DNA of 64,000 nucleotides from Acidovorax benzenivorans (GTDB taxonomy: Bacteria > Pseudomonadota > Gammaproteobacteria > Burkholderiales > Burkholderiaceae_C): the NCBI RefSeq assembly GCF_028680575.1, contig NZ_JAPCKI010000019.1, positions 39,924-103,923 of the forward strand, read 5' to 3'. Both the position numbers and the translations under genes were made by a program. Positions 46,833 through 56,085 of this stretch are shown piece after piece; position 1 is the first letter of the stretch, and each line of letters opens with the position of its first letter. Below the pieces are notes generated by a model, which saw only the letters and a program-made list of their open reading frames with translations, did no database searches and was not told the origin of the DNA.

Positions 46833-49658
46833 ATGTCTGCACCCGGTGCCCGCCCCACAGAACCCACCCCGCCCCGCTCTGACCGAGCGGCGTTGGTACA
46901 GGCCTGGGTGCAGGCCCTGCGTACCCAGGCCGGGCCCGCCCAGTTGCAGGCGCTGGCGCCCCTGAGCGATGCGGAAGCCGCGCGCGTGATGGCGCTGCTG
47001 CGCAACGAGGCGCCTCATGTTTCGCCCCGCCCCGACTACCCTGCACCTGAAAGCGCCCACAGCCCTGGCATAACCACCGGCCACTTCCGCCCCCGCATCA
47101 CCCTGATGACCCTGGGCCGGGGCGACGGCCTGCTGGGCATGGCGCCCCAGGGCAAGCTGGGCCCGCGCGGCGACAGCGTGACGCTGGTGCAGATGGACTG
47201 GACCTACCGCACTGACGATGGCGTCCACTGGCAGACGCCCGCGCCCACCTCCATCCTCAACGCGCGCCCCGCCCCGGTGCAAGACCTGTTCGACACGGGC
47301 GGCCCGGTGGTACGCATGCAGCGCAACCTGGCGGCTGAATCCGACGCCATGGACCGCGTGTGGGACCTGGGACTGATCCCCGTGGACGCCAACAAGCTGC
47401 AATGGCGCCACCGCGCCGCAGCCACCACGCTGGGCCCCGTGTGGACCCTGGCGCAGGAGGCGCACTTTGGCGACTTCTGGGCCGAGCAAATCCCCCAGCT
47501 ACGCGCCGAGGGCTGGAGCGTGGTGGTGCACCCCGGCTTTGCGCACGAAAGCGTGCCCGTGTTGCGCTGGAAGCTGCACATCGCCCCCGACACCGGCGAG
47601 CTGCTGGGCAAGGAAGTGGACGGCCCGCTGGCCGCGCGCGAACGCCCCGTGCAAAAGCTCATGCTGCCCGAGCGCGAAGGCGCCTGGCTGCTGAGCCTGG
47701 GCATCGAGATCGACGGCGAAACGCTGGACCTGGCCCCCATGCTGGCCGACCTGTTGCGTCGCGACGTGCGCTGGCTCAACGCCCGGCAGATGGCCGCCAT
47801 TGACGACATCGCCATCATTTCGCTGCGCGCCCCGGGCGGCAAGCGTATCGATGCGCCTGCCGGGCCGCTCAAGGCCATCATCGGCGCGATGGTGGACCTG
47901 CTGACCGACCCGACCCGTAACCAGCGCAAGGACGGCGATCCGCTGCACCTGGGCGCGTGGGAGGCCCGCCGCATCGAAGCCCTGCGCGCCGGGCTGGTGT
48001 TGGCCCACCGCGTGGGTACGGTCAATGGTTGGAACAACGACTGGCAATTGCAGGGCGATGCGGGGCTGGCGCAGTTGACCAAGCGCCTGCGCACCATCGG
48101 CACGCCCCAGCCGGTGGCTGCACCGCAGGGACTTCAGGTGCAACTGCGCCCCTATCAACTGGAGGGCCTGGCCTGGCTGCAGTACCTGCGCGCGCAGGGC
48201 CTGGGCGGCATATTGGCCGACGACATGGGCCTGGGTAAAACCGCGCAGGCGCTGGCCCATGTGCTGGCCGAAAAGGAGGCCGGGCGGCTGAAGCGCCCAG
48301 CGCTGGTGGTGCTGCCCACCTCGTTGCTCTTCAACTGGCAGGCCGAGGCCGCGCGCATGGCGCCCAGCCTGCGGGTGCTGGCCCTGCATGGCGCAGGCCG
48401 TGGCCAGCGCTACCTGCACATGGCCGACCACGACCTGGTGCTGACCACCTACCCGCTGCTGTGGCGCGATGTGGAGGCGCTGGCCGCGCAGCCGTTCCAT
48501 CTGCTGATCCTGGACGAGGCCCAGATGGTGAAAAACGCAGGCAGCCGGAGCGCCCGTGCACTGCGCAAGCTGCAGGCCCCGCACCTGCTGTGCCTGACGG
48601 GCACACCGCTCGAAAACCACCTGGGCGAGCTGTGGGCGCAGTTCGACTTTTTGATGCCCGGCTTTCTGGGCGATGTGCGCAGCTTCAATGCCCGCTGGCG
48701 CAAGCCCATCGAGGAAAACGGCGAAACCCTGCGCGCCCAGTTGCTGTCGCAGCGCGTGCGCCCCTTCATCCTGCGCCGCCGCAAGCAGGACGTGGCGACA
48801 GAACTGCCACCGCGCACCGAAGTCATCCAGCGCGTGCAACTGCAAGGCAAACAGCGCGAGCTGTACGAGGCCGTGCGCACCACGGCCGACAAGCAGGTGC
48901 GCCGCGCGCTGGAGCGCCAGAGCTTTGACGGCGCGCAGATCACCATCCTCGACGCCCTGCTCAAGCTGCGCCAGGTCTGCTGCGACCCGCGCCTCGTCAA
49001 AGGGACCACGAAGACTGCGCAAACGATGGAGCGCGCCAAACTCGAACTGCTGGCCGACCTACTGCCCGCCCTGGTCGATGAAGGCCGCCGCGTGCTGGTG
49101 TTCTCGCAGTTCACCGAAATGCTGGGCCTGGCAGCCGAGATGCTCGACACCCTGGCCCTGCCCTACCTCACCCTCACGGGCCAGACACCGCCCCGCCAGC
49201 GTGGCGCGGTGGTGCGGCAGTTCCAGGCGCAGGACGAGACCAGCGCCCCCATCCTGCTCGTCAGCCTCAAGGCCGGTGGCCTGGGCCTCAACTTGACGGC
49301 CGCCGACACCGTGGTCCACCTCGACCCCTGGTGGAACCCTGCCGTGGAAGAACAGGCCACCGCCCGCGCCCACCGCATCGGGCAGGACCAGCCGGTGTTT
49401 GTCTACAAGCTGGTGGTGGAAGGCAGCATCGAAGAGCGCATGCTGGAGCTGCAAGCCCGCAAGGCTGCCTTGGCCCAGGGCGTGCTGGGCCACGACGCAG
49501 AGGGCGCGGTCAAGTTCAGCGAGGCCGACCTGCACGCCCTGCTGGCGCCTTTGAGCGAGCCAGCCAACAACCCGCTGGGCATACCGGGCGAAGACGCGCT
49601 GCGCTGGGGCGGCACCGGCAAGCGGCGGCCCCGGCCCCTGCAGCCGCCTGAACTTTAG
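46833..49658 (+). CDS. SNF2/RapA-type DEAD/H ATPase (helicase)
   Basis: 941 aa. The N-terminal ~430 residues are variable; the SNF2 motor follows: Walker A DDMGLGKT near residue 465, DEAQMVKNAGS (DExx box), LTGTPLENHLGELW, and in the second lobe VFSQFTEML, LLVSLKAGGLGLNLTAAD and DPWWNPAVEEQATARAHRIGQ. It uses ATP to remodel protein-DNA or polymerase-DNA complexes; bacterial partners are not known. Its stop codon is followed within three bases by palindromic copy 7. Confidence 0.9.
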   Translation: MSAPGARPTEPTPPRSDRAALVQAWVQALRTQAGPAQLQALAPLSDAEAARVMALLRNEAPHVSPRPDYPAPESAHSPGITTGHFRPRITLMTLGRGDGLLGMAPQGKLGPRGDSVTLVQMDWTYRTDDGVHWQTPAPTSILNARPAPVQDLFDTGGPVVRMQRNLAAESDAMDRVWDLGLIPVDANKLQWRHRAAATTLGPVWTLAQEAHFGDFWAEQIPQLRAEGWSVVVHPGFAHESVPVLRWKLHIAPDTGELLGKEVDGPLAARERPVQKLMLPEREGAWLLSLGIEIDGETLDLAPMLADLLRRDVRWLNARQMAAIDDIAIISLRAPGGKRIDAPAGPLKAIIGAMVDLLTDPTRNQRKDGDPLHLGAWEARRIEALRAGLVLAHRVGTVNGWNNDWQLQGDAGLAQLTKRLRTIGTPQPVAAPQGLQVQLRPYQLEGLAWLQYLRAQGLGGILADDMGLGKTAQALAHVLAEKEAGRLKRPALVVLPTSLLFNWQAEAARMAPSLRVLALHGAGRGQRYLHMADHDLVLTTYPLLWRDVEALAAQPFHLLILDEAQMVKNAGSRSARALRKLQAPHLLCLTGTPLENHLGELWAQFDFLMPGFLGDVRSFNARWRKPIEENGETLRAQLLSQRVRPFILRRRKQDVATELPPRTEVIQRVQLQGKQRELYEAVRTTADKQVRRALERQSFDGAQITILDALLKLRQVCCDPRLVKGTTKTAQTMERAKLELLADLLPALVDEGRRVLVFSQFTEMLGLAAEMLDTLALPYLTLTGQTPPRQRGAVVRQFQAQDETSAPILLVSLKAGGLGLNLTAADTVVHLDPWWNPAVEEQATARAHRIGQDQPVFVYKLVVEGSIEERMLELQARKAALAQGVLGHDAEGAVKFSEADLHALLAPLSEPANNPLGIPGEDALRWGGTGKRRPRPLQPPEL

Positions 49659-49660
49659 TT

Positions 49661-49720
49661 TTTGAGCCTTTTTGGCCTGTAGCGCATATGAATCATGCGC
49701 CGACAGCTATCAATAAATGA
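49661..49720 (+). repeat. dispersed palindromic element, copy 7 (orientation A)
   Basis: TTTGAGCCTTTTTGGCCTG, then core arms GCGCAT (49682-49687) and ATGCGC (49695-49700), then CAGCTATCAATAAA. The T-A pair of the usual core is A-T here, changed on both arms. It starts 3 bases after the SNF2 gene stop. Confidence 0.7.
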
Positions 49721-49750
49721 GCAAATAGTTGAAAAAGGGCCCGCGTGTAA

Positions 49751-49763
49751 AAAGCGCAGAATT
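49751..49763 (+). promoter_or_regulatory. candidate Ada box upstream of ada
   Basis: AAAGCGCA at 49751-49758 matches the word given for the E. coli Ada box, with AATT 2 bases after it rather than before. It lies 88 bases before the ada start codon, a sensible place for methylated-Ada activation of ada, the oxygenase gene and alkB. Confidence 0.45.
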
Positions 49764-49845
49764 CAAAAGCAAGCTTCGGAGTGCGCCCCACGGCCTCCGT
49801 CCCTAGAGTGCATGGCATCGCAACCCACCTTGTGAGCCATGCACC

Positions 49846-51012
49846 ATGATGAATCTGAACGCTCTTCCCCACAGCGCCATGCCGACCCGCTATATCCCCT
49901 CTACCAAGGCCGCGCAGGCCGCCGCCACCCAGGCCGACCCGCGCTGGGCCGCAGTGGTGGCACGCAGCGCGGCGTCGGATGAAACCTTCTGGTATTCGGT
50001 GCAGACCACGGGCGTGTACTGCCGCCCCAGTTGCGCGTCGCGCACGCCCCGGCCCGAGAACGTGCGTTTTCATGCCAGTTGCGATGATGCCGAGCGCGCC
50101 GGGTTTCGCCCCTGCCAGCGTTGCAAGCCACGCCAGGCCACCCCGTTGTCGCACCATGCGGCATGGGTCACCGAGGCCTGCCGCATCATCGAGACAGCCT
50201 CGCCCGGAGAAGCCCCCACGCTCGATGCACTCGCTGCCCGGCTGGGGCTGAGTGCCTCGCACCTGCACCGCGTCTTCAAGCAGGCCACGGGCCTCACGCC
50301 CAAGGCCTACGCGGTGGCCCAGCGTGCCCACCGGCTGCGCAGCGCGCTCGACAGCCAGCCCACGGCCTCGGTGACCGATGCCATCTACGGCGCGGGCTAC
50401 CAGTCCAGCAGCCGGTTTTATGAACAGTCGGCCCAGGTGCTGGGCATGCGGCCCAGCCACTACCGGGCACGCGGTGCAACGCAGGACATTCGCTTTGCCA
50501 TCGGCCAGTGCTCGCTGGGTGCCATTCTGGTGGCGCAGAGCGACCGGGGCATCTGCGCGATTCTGCTGGGTGACGACCCCGAGGCGCTGCTGCGCGAGCT
50601 GCAGGACCGGTTTGCGCAGGCCCACCTGATCGGCGGCGATGCCGCGTTTGAAGCCCTGGTGGCGCAGGTGGTGGCGTTTGTCGAGGCGCCGAGCCTGGGG
50701 CTGAACCTGCCGCTGGATGTGCGTGGCACTGCGTTCCAGCAGCGGGTGTGGCGGGTGCTGCAGGCCATCCCGGTCGGGCAGACCGCCAGCTATGCCGAGG
50801 TAGCCCAGCGCATCGGTGCCCCAGCCGCCGTGCGTGCTGTGGCGCAGGCCTGTGCGGCCAACGCGCTGGCGGTGGCCATCCCTTGCCACCGGGTGGTGAA
50901 AAGCGATGGTGCGCTGTCGGGCTACCGCTGGGGCGTGGAGCGCAAACGGGCACTATTGACGCGCGAATCCGCCACGGAAACCACCCAACCGCTGGTGGAG
51001 AAGGTTGCATGA
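49846..51012 (+). CDS. ada: bifunctional Ada: methylation sensor and O6-methylguanine methyltransferase
   Basis: 388 aa with the full Ada layout: zinc-Cys domain (GVYCRPSCASR, Cys59 and Cys63; RPCQRC, Cys90 and Cys93), AraC-type helix-turn-helix (GLSASHLHRVFKQATG), and methyltransferase domain (FQQRVWRVLQAIPVGQTASY; AIPCHRVV with Cys347). Methylation of the N-terminal Cys by DNA phosphotriesters turns it into an activator of its own operon. A possible Ada box lies upstream. Its stop overlaps the start of the oxygenase gene by 4 bases. Confidence 0.94.
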   Translation: MMNLNALPHSAMPTRYIPSTKAAQAAATQADPRWAAVVARSAASDETFWYSVQTTGVYCRPSCASRTPRPENVRFHASCDDAERAGFRPCQRCKPRQATPLSHHAAWVTEACRIIETASPGEAPTLDALAARLGLSASHLHRVFKQATGLTPKAYAVAQRAHRLRSALDSQPTASVTDAIYGAGYQSSSRFYEQSAQVLGMRPSHYRARGATQDIRFAIGQCSLGAILVAQSDRGICAILLGDDPEALLRELQDRFAQAHLIGGDAAFEALVAQVVAFVEAPSLGLNLPLDVRGTAFQQRVWRVLQAIPVGQTASYAEVAQRIGAPAAVRAVAQACAANALAVAIPCHRVVKSDGALSGYRWGVERKRALLTRESATETTQPLVEKVA

Positions 51013-51764
51013 GCGCGGCGGCACTTTCCACCCCATCCACCACCACAGATGGGGTTTGGACCCAGCGCGCGGCCGCCATCGACTGGCATGCCGCCACCGA
51101 GGCCCTGCACCAGCAAGGCAACGCGGTGCTGCCCCACCTGCTGAGCGCTCCCGAATGCACCGCGCTGGCCCGGATGTACGGCAACGCGGATGAGGCCACC
51201 TTTCGCAGCCGTGTAGTGATGCAACGCCATGGGTTTGGCCAGGGGGAATACCGGTATTTCAGCTACCCGCTTCCCACCCTGGTGGCCGCGCTGCGCGATT
51301 CGCTGTACCCGCATCTGGCCCCCATAGCCAACCAGTGGAATACGGCCATGGATATTGACGTGCGCTACCCCGCTCGGCATGCCGACTTCATTGCCCGCTG
51401 CCACGCCGCCGGCCAGGTGCGCCCCACCCCGCTGCTGCTGCAGTACACCGCTGGCGACTACAACTGCCTGCACCAGGACCTGTATGGCGAGCATGTCTTC
51501 CCGCTGCAGGTGGCCGTCCTGCTGTCGGAGCCCGGCAGCGACTTCACAGGGGGCGAATTTGTGCTGACTGAGCAGCGCCCCCGCATGCAGTCGCGGGCCG
51601 AGGTGGTGCCGCTGCGCCAGGGTGATGCCGTGGTGTTTGCCGTGCACCACCGCCCGGTGCAAGGCGCGCGCGGGCCTTACCGTGTGCAGATGCGCCATGG
51701 TGTGAGCCGGTTGCGCAACGGGCAGCGGCACACGCTGGGCATCATCTTTCATGATGCTGAATGA
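51009..51764 (+). CDS. 2OG-Fe(II) oxygenase coupled to ada and alkB
   Basis: 251 aa. The iron-binding triad is visible as HQD (His155, Asp157) in NCLHQDLYGEH and His230 in RVQMRHGVS; Arg240 is a candidate 2-oxoglutarate ligand. The TGGEFVLTEQ segment resembles prolyl-hydroxylase-like oxygenases. This is not AlkB: the spacing and motifs differ and alkB is the next gene. Translation is coupled to ada by a 4-base overlap. It is probably induced by alkylation damage; its substrate is unknown. Confidence 0.83.
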   Translation: MSAAALSTPSTTTDGVWTQRAAAIDWHAATEALHQQGNAVLPHLLSAPECTALARMYGNADEATFRSRVVMQRHGFGQGEYRYFSYPLPTLVAALRDSLYPHLAPIANQWNTAMDIDVRYPARHADFIARCHAAGQVRPTPLLLQYTAGDYNCLHQDLYGEHVFPLQVAVLLSEPGSDFTGGEFVLTEQRPRMQSRAEVVPLRQGDAVVFAVHHRPVQGARGPYRVQMRHGVSRLRNGQRHTLGIIFHDAE

Positions 51765-51783
51765 TGCTCCGAGTGTTACTGGC

Positions 51784-52437
51784 ATGAGCCTCAGCCTGTT
51801 CGACGACCCGCCCCAGCCCGCCCAGCCGCCCGAAGTGCTGGAGCCCGGCGCCATGGTGCTGCGCGGTTTTGCGCTAAGGCAGGCCGCAGACTTGCTGGCT
51901 GCTGTGCAGCAGATCACATCCCAGGCGCCCTTCAGGCATCTCGTCACGCCCGGTGGCCTGCGCATGTCGGTGGCCATGACCAATTGCGGCGAGCTAGGCT
52001 GGGTCAGTGACCGCAGCGGTTACCGCTATGACCCCATCGACCCCGACAGCGGCCAGGCCTGGCCCGCCATGCCGCCGCTGTTTCACCAACTGGCGCTCGA
52101 CGCTGCGCAAGCAGCGGGCTTCTCCGGCTTTGCGCCCGATGCCTGCTTGGTCAACCGCTATGCGCCCGGCACGCGGCTGTCGCTGCATCAGGACCGCGAC
52201 GAAGGCAACTATGCGCACCCCATCGTGTCGGTGTCGCTGGGTATTCCAGCCCTGTTCCTGTGGGGCGGCGCGCAGCGGGCTGACAAAACCCGGCGCATTG
52301 CGTTGCTGCATGGCGATGTAGTGGTCTGGGGCGGGCCCGCGCGGTTGCGCTTTCATGGGGTGCTGCCTTTGCCAGAGGCACGCCACCCGCTGACGAGTAC
52401 GTCCCGCATCAACCTCACCTTTCGCAAGGCGGGTTGA
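51784..52437 (+). CDS. alkB: DNA oxidative demethylase AlkB
   Basis: 217 aa, the size of E. coli AlkB, which removes 1-methyladenine and 3-methylcytosine by oxidation. Fe ligands: HQDRDE (His135, Asp137) and RFHGV (His191). The 2-oxoglutarate Arg is in STSRINLTFR near the C-terminus. LVNRYAPGTRLSLHQD and LFLWGG are characteristic. The ATG at 51784 was chosen by alignment to the family start (SLFDD); an ATG at 51751 is in frame. Third gene of the ada string, 19 bases after the oxygenase gene. Confidence 0.95.
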   Translation: MSLSLFDDPPQPAQPPEVLEPGAMVLRGFALRQAADLLAAVQQITSQAPFRHLVTPGGLRMSVAMTNCGELGWVSDRSGYRYDPIDPDSGQAWPAMPPLFHQLALDAAQAAGFSGFAPDACLVNRYAPGTRLSLHQDRDEGNYAHPIVSVSLGIPALFLWGGAQRADKTRRIALLHGDVVVWGGPARLRFHGVLPLPEARHPLTSTSRINLTFRKAG

Positions 52438-52590
52438 TCGCCTGACTTGCGCGGTGTTACCGGTGCCAGCGCGAGGCATGGGCCACACGCTGAGCAGCAC
52501 CATGCCCACCCCACTGGGCACACCGCAATGCGCCCAGCCAGCGTCGCCCCCCTCTGGGAGATCACAAACAGGCTCTGACAGAATGCGCCC

Positions 52591-53124
52591 ATGGCCTCTG
52601 CCCCATACCCCTCACGCCCCTCGCCGGTTCACGCTGCCGTCCCCACGGGCCGCCCCGCCCAGTTCTGGCTCATGAAATCCGAGCCCGAGGAATGCTCCAT
52701 CGACGACGCCCTGGCCGCATCCAATGCCACAGTGCCCTGGACTGGCGTGCGCAACTACCAGGCCCGCAACTTCATGCGCGATGCGATGCAGGTGGGCGAC
52801 GGGGTGTTGTTCTACCACTCGAGTTGCCCCGAACCCGGCATTGCAGGCCTGGCCCGCGTGGCCAGTGGCACCCGCGCCGACCCCACGCAGTTCGACCCCG
52901 CGTCGCCCTATCACGACCCCAAGTCCACCCCGGATACCCCCCGCTGGCTGCTGCTGGATGTGCAGGCGCTGCGCAAAACACGGCTCATCAGCCTGGCCGA
53001 GCTGCGCGCACACCCGGCTCTGGCCGACATGCGGGTGCTGCAAAAAGGCAGCCGCCTGTCCATCACACCGGTAGAGCCGTCGGAGTGGGCATACATCACC
53101 GCGGTGTTGATGCAGGGCGGCTGA
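52591..53124 (+). CDS. EVE-domain protein (modified-base reader)
   Basis: 177 aa. The core FWLMKSEPEECSIDDA, WTGVRNYQARNFMRDAMQVGDGVLFYHSS, PGIAGLARV and WAYITAVL is the EVE domain, a PUA-like fold that binds modified bases such as 5-methyl- or hydroxymethyl-cytosine in characterised members. It lies 153 bases after alkB on the same strand. Its nearness to three alkylation-repair genes suggests a role with damaged or modified bases, but this gene arrangement alone does not show it. Confidence 0.88.
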   Translation: MASAPYPSRPSPVHAAVPTGRPAQFWLMKSEPEECSIDDALAASNATVPWTGVRNYQARNFMRDAMQVGDGVLFYHSSCPEPGIAGLARVASGTRADPTQFDPASPYHDPKSTPDTPRWLLLDVQALRKTRLISLAELRAHPALADMRVLQKGSRLSITPVEPSEWAYITAVLMQGG

Positions 53125-53166
53125 CACCCGTGTCCACCGGCCCGGCCCGCAGCCGTCAAAAGACAG

Positions 53167-55971
53167 TCACAAGCTGCGCTCGGCCGACACATGCCCCTTG
53201 TGGGCGTACATGGCCTGGTCTGCCGCACGCAACAGCTCGAACGGCGCGGTGCCGTCGCGCGGGTAAAGGGCATGTCCCACAGCGGCCGACACACTCACCA
53301 CGCGACCGTTGCCCAGGTCAATGGGCTGCTCGATGGCCGCCATCACGCGACGCAGCGCCAGGTCCACCTCGGCCGGGTCTTTCACGGCGGTGAGCACCAG
53401 CACAAACTCGTCCCCCCCGATGCGTGCCGCCGTGTCGTTGCCACGCACCTGTTCCAGCAAACGACGGCCCGTGACCTTGAGCACCTCGTCGCCCATGTCA
53501 TGCCCGTAGCGGTCGTTGATGGGCTTGAAGCCGTTGAGGTCGAGATAACACACCGCCACCTGAGTCTGGGTGCGATCGCTCAGGGCAAAGGCCTGGCCCA
53601 ACCGGTCTGCCAATAGCAGCCGGTTGGGCAAGAGTGTGAGCCCGTCGTGGAAGGCAATGTGTTCCACCTGCTCCTGGTACTGCTTCATGGCCGTGATGTC
53701 CTGCATGAGCCACAACGACTCGCCCCGCCCCTCCAGCAACACGCCATTGACGTCGATCCACACCACCTCGCCCGTCACCTTGCGCATGCGGTGCTGCTGC
53801 CGGTAGTGCTGGCCGGAGGCCAGCACCGCGTAGGCGTCGCGGCCAAAGGTCAAGAAGTCCTCGCGGCTCGCGTACATCTCTTCGGTCAGCCGGCCCTGCA
53901 ATGCGCCAGGCTCATAACCAAAGATGCGCTCCAGCGCCGGGTTGCGCCAGACGATGACGCGGTCCTTGACCTTGGCGATGCCGATCAGGTCGTTGTCCAG
54001 CATCGCCTGCTGCTCCAGGTTCAGGGTGTGCAGTTGCTGGCGCGTGGCATGCAGCTCGCTCACGTCGTACATGATGGAGCGGCTCATCACGTACTCGCCC
54101 TGCGCATTGAGGATGGCGGTGGACGATACGCTCACCCGCCGCTGGCCGCCCCCACGGCCACACAGGTTGAACTCGATGGGCCCGATCTTCCCCGTCTGCA
54201 AAAACACCGGGAAACACTGGGCAAACAACACCTTGCCTTCGTCGTCAAAAAAGTCTGCAGGGCCCAGCTTGCCAATCACCTCTTCGCGCGGCAGGCCCAG
54301 CCACTGCAAGGTGAGCAGGTTCAGGTGCACATATTTGCCCTGACGGTCCAGCGCGTAGTACCCGCAGGGCGCATGGTCGTACAGGTCCTGAAACTGTTCG
54401 GAGGCCCGTGCCAGCTCGGACTCAAGCTGGCGGCGCTCGGTGACATCACGGCCCACCGACTGCCATTCCACCAACCGGCCATCGTCGTCAAACAATGCGC
54501 GGTTGCTGAACTGACACCAGCGGATGGTTCCATCGCCCGCCACGACGCGGTTCTCGATCACCACCAGCGGCTGCGCCGGGCTGGCACCCTGCAGCGCCTG
54601 TGTGACACCGGGCAGGTCGTCGCGGTGCACGACGGGCGCCCACACTTTGCCCACCACATCCTGGCGGCGCAGGTCAAACAGCCTGCAGAACGCCTCGTTC
54701 ACAAAGGTCATGCGGTTGCTGGCGTCAAACCGGCAAATGATCTCGGTCTGGTCCTCCAGTATCGACAGATACCGCTGCTCGCTCTGGTGCAGGGCCACGG
54801 TGCGTTCGGCCACGCGCTGCTCCAGCTCGGCGTTGGCGCTTTGCAATGCCGCGCGCCCCTCCAACAAGCCTTGCGCCATGTTCTGCAGCGCCGAACGCAG
54901 GTGCTGGAACTCCACCGTCTTCATCTCAAAGTCGAGCGCAGCCACCTGTCCAGTCGCCTGCACCTGGCGCGCCGCCTCGGCCAGTCGCTCCACCGGCTGG
55001 CTGAATCGCCGCGCCACCCAGTAGGCCAACCCGGCCAGCAAGGCAGCCATCAGCCCCAGCAACAGCGCCAACAGGGTGTGCAGCCGGTTGATGGGCTGCA
55101 GCGCCATCTCCAGTGGCTGCCGCGCGACCAACAACCAGCCCAGGTCGGTAGCGGTCTGGGCGCGCACCGACACCACCGCCGTGAGGTAGGGCGGCGTGGA
55201 CGCGTCGCCCCACGACATCACACGGAACGCGCCCGGCTCGGGCAGGACGGGCAAGGCCGCACGGGGCTGCGCCACTGCGCCGTCGGTGCTGATGATGCCG
55301 TCCTGGTTGAGCAGCATGACCTCCAGGCCACTGGACAGCGGCGTGGCAGGGCTCGAACGGTGGATGATGTCCTGCACCCAGGCCCAGTTCACGTGCGCGG
55401 CAATCACCCCCTTGAACACGGAGTCCTGCCCACGCACGGGCGAGGCGTAGTCCATGAAACGCAACGGAACCTGGCTGCCCGGTGCACGCAACAACTGGTC
55501 CAGCAGCACGGCATCATGCGCATCGCCCACGTAGGGGCCCCTCCCGCCTGCGCCGAACCACGGCCGCTGCGACACGTCCTGACCCTGTAGCAGATTGCCG
55601 GTAGCTACTTGCACCACGCCCTGCGTATCGGTCACGCCGATCCACGAATAAAAAGGGTACGACTGCCGGATTTGTTCCAGGTGGGCCTGCAACTGGGGGG
55701 CATAGCCGCCGTCCCGCGTCAACATGGGCAAGTGGCTCAGCAGCGCAACTTCACGCTCGCGCTCATGCATGCCCTGGGCCAGCGCCAGCGCAATCGGCTG
55801 GCTGGAGTTCATGAGTGACTGCCCGCTGAGGTCTGTGAGCTGCCGGGTCAGCAGCTCATCAGCCAACAACCCCACTGCCAGGCCCGTGGCCACCGCCGTG
55901 CCACCAAACAGCAGGGTCAGCCGCGAACGTGTGGTCTGCAGCCAACGGGACACGGAGGAAGTGAAACGCAT
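53167..55971 (-). CDS. Cache-HAMP-PAS-GGDEF diguanylate cyclase
   Basis: About 934 aa from ATG 55971. A membrane helix at the N-terminus (FGGTAVATGLAVGLLADELL), a periplasmic Cache-type sensor to about 290, a second helix (LLALLLGLMAALLAGLAYWV) and HAMP-like linker, PAS units (about 410-800), and a GGDEF domain with intact GGDEF near residue 852. An inhibitory-site RxxD (RGND) stands five residues upstream, so feedback by c-di-GMP is expected. There is no EAL domain. The long 5' extension of the reading frame to 56121 was not used. Confidence 0.9.
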   Translation of the reverse strand: MRFTSSVSRWLQTTRSRLTLLFGGTAVATGLAVGLLADELLTRQLTDLSGQSLMNSSQPIALALAQGMHEREREVALLSHLPMLTRDGGYAPQLQAHLEQIRQSYPFYSWIGVTDTQGVVQVATGNLLQGQDVSQRPWFGAGGRGPYVGDAHDAVLLDQLLRAPGSQVPLRFMDYASPVRGQDSVFKGVIAAHVNWAWVQDIIHRSSPATPLSSGLEVMLLNQDGIISTDGAVAQPRAALPVLPEPGAFRVMSWGDASTPPYLTAVVSVRAQTATDLGWLLVARQPLEMALQPINRLHTLLALLLGLMAALLAGLAYWVARRFSQPVERLAEAARQVQATGQVAALDFEMKTVEFQHLRSALQNMAQGLLEGRAALQSANAELEQRVAERTVALHQSEQRYLSILEDQTEIICRFDASNRMTFVNEAFCRLFDLRRQDVVGKVWAPVVHRDDLPGVTQALQGASPAQPLVVIENRVVAGDGTIRWCQFSNRALFDDDGRLVEWQSVGRDVTERRQLESELARASEQFQDLYDHAPCGYYALDRQGKYVHLNLLTLQWLGLPREEVIGKLGPADFFDDEGKVLFAQCFPVFLQTGKIGPIEFNLCGRGGGQRRVSVSSTAILNAQGEYVMSRSIMYDVSELHATRQQLHTLNLEQQAMLDNDLIGIAKVKDRVIVWRNPALERIFGYEPGALQGRLTEEMYASREDFLTFGRDAYAVLASGQHYRQQHRMRKVTGEVVWIDVNGVLLEGRGESLWLMQDITAMKQYQEQVEHIAFHDGLTLLPNRLLLADRLGQAFALSDRTQTQVAVCYLDLNGFKPINDRYGHDMGDEVLKVTGRRLLEQVRGNDTAARIGGDEFVLVLTAVKDPAEVDLALRRVMAAIEQPIDLGNGRVVSVSAAVGHALYPRDGTAPFELLRAADQAMYAHKGHVSAERSL

Positions 55972-56085
55972 GAATACGGGCGGTGCGGAGTGCGAAGGGC
56001 CCATTCTGGCAGCGAACCGAGGCCGCAACAGGGGGTTCGCACACCCCTGCGCGGGGAGAAACCCGCATCCGTCTATGCTGGCGCC

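Noticed and set aside
44991..47489. Minus-strand frame of 832 codons
   Set aside because: It is antisense to the kinase, exported protein and helicase genes.
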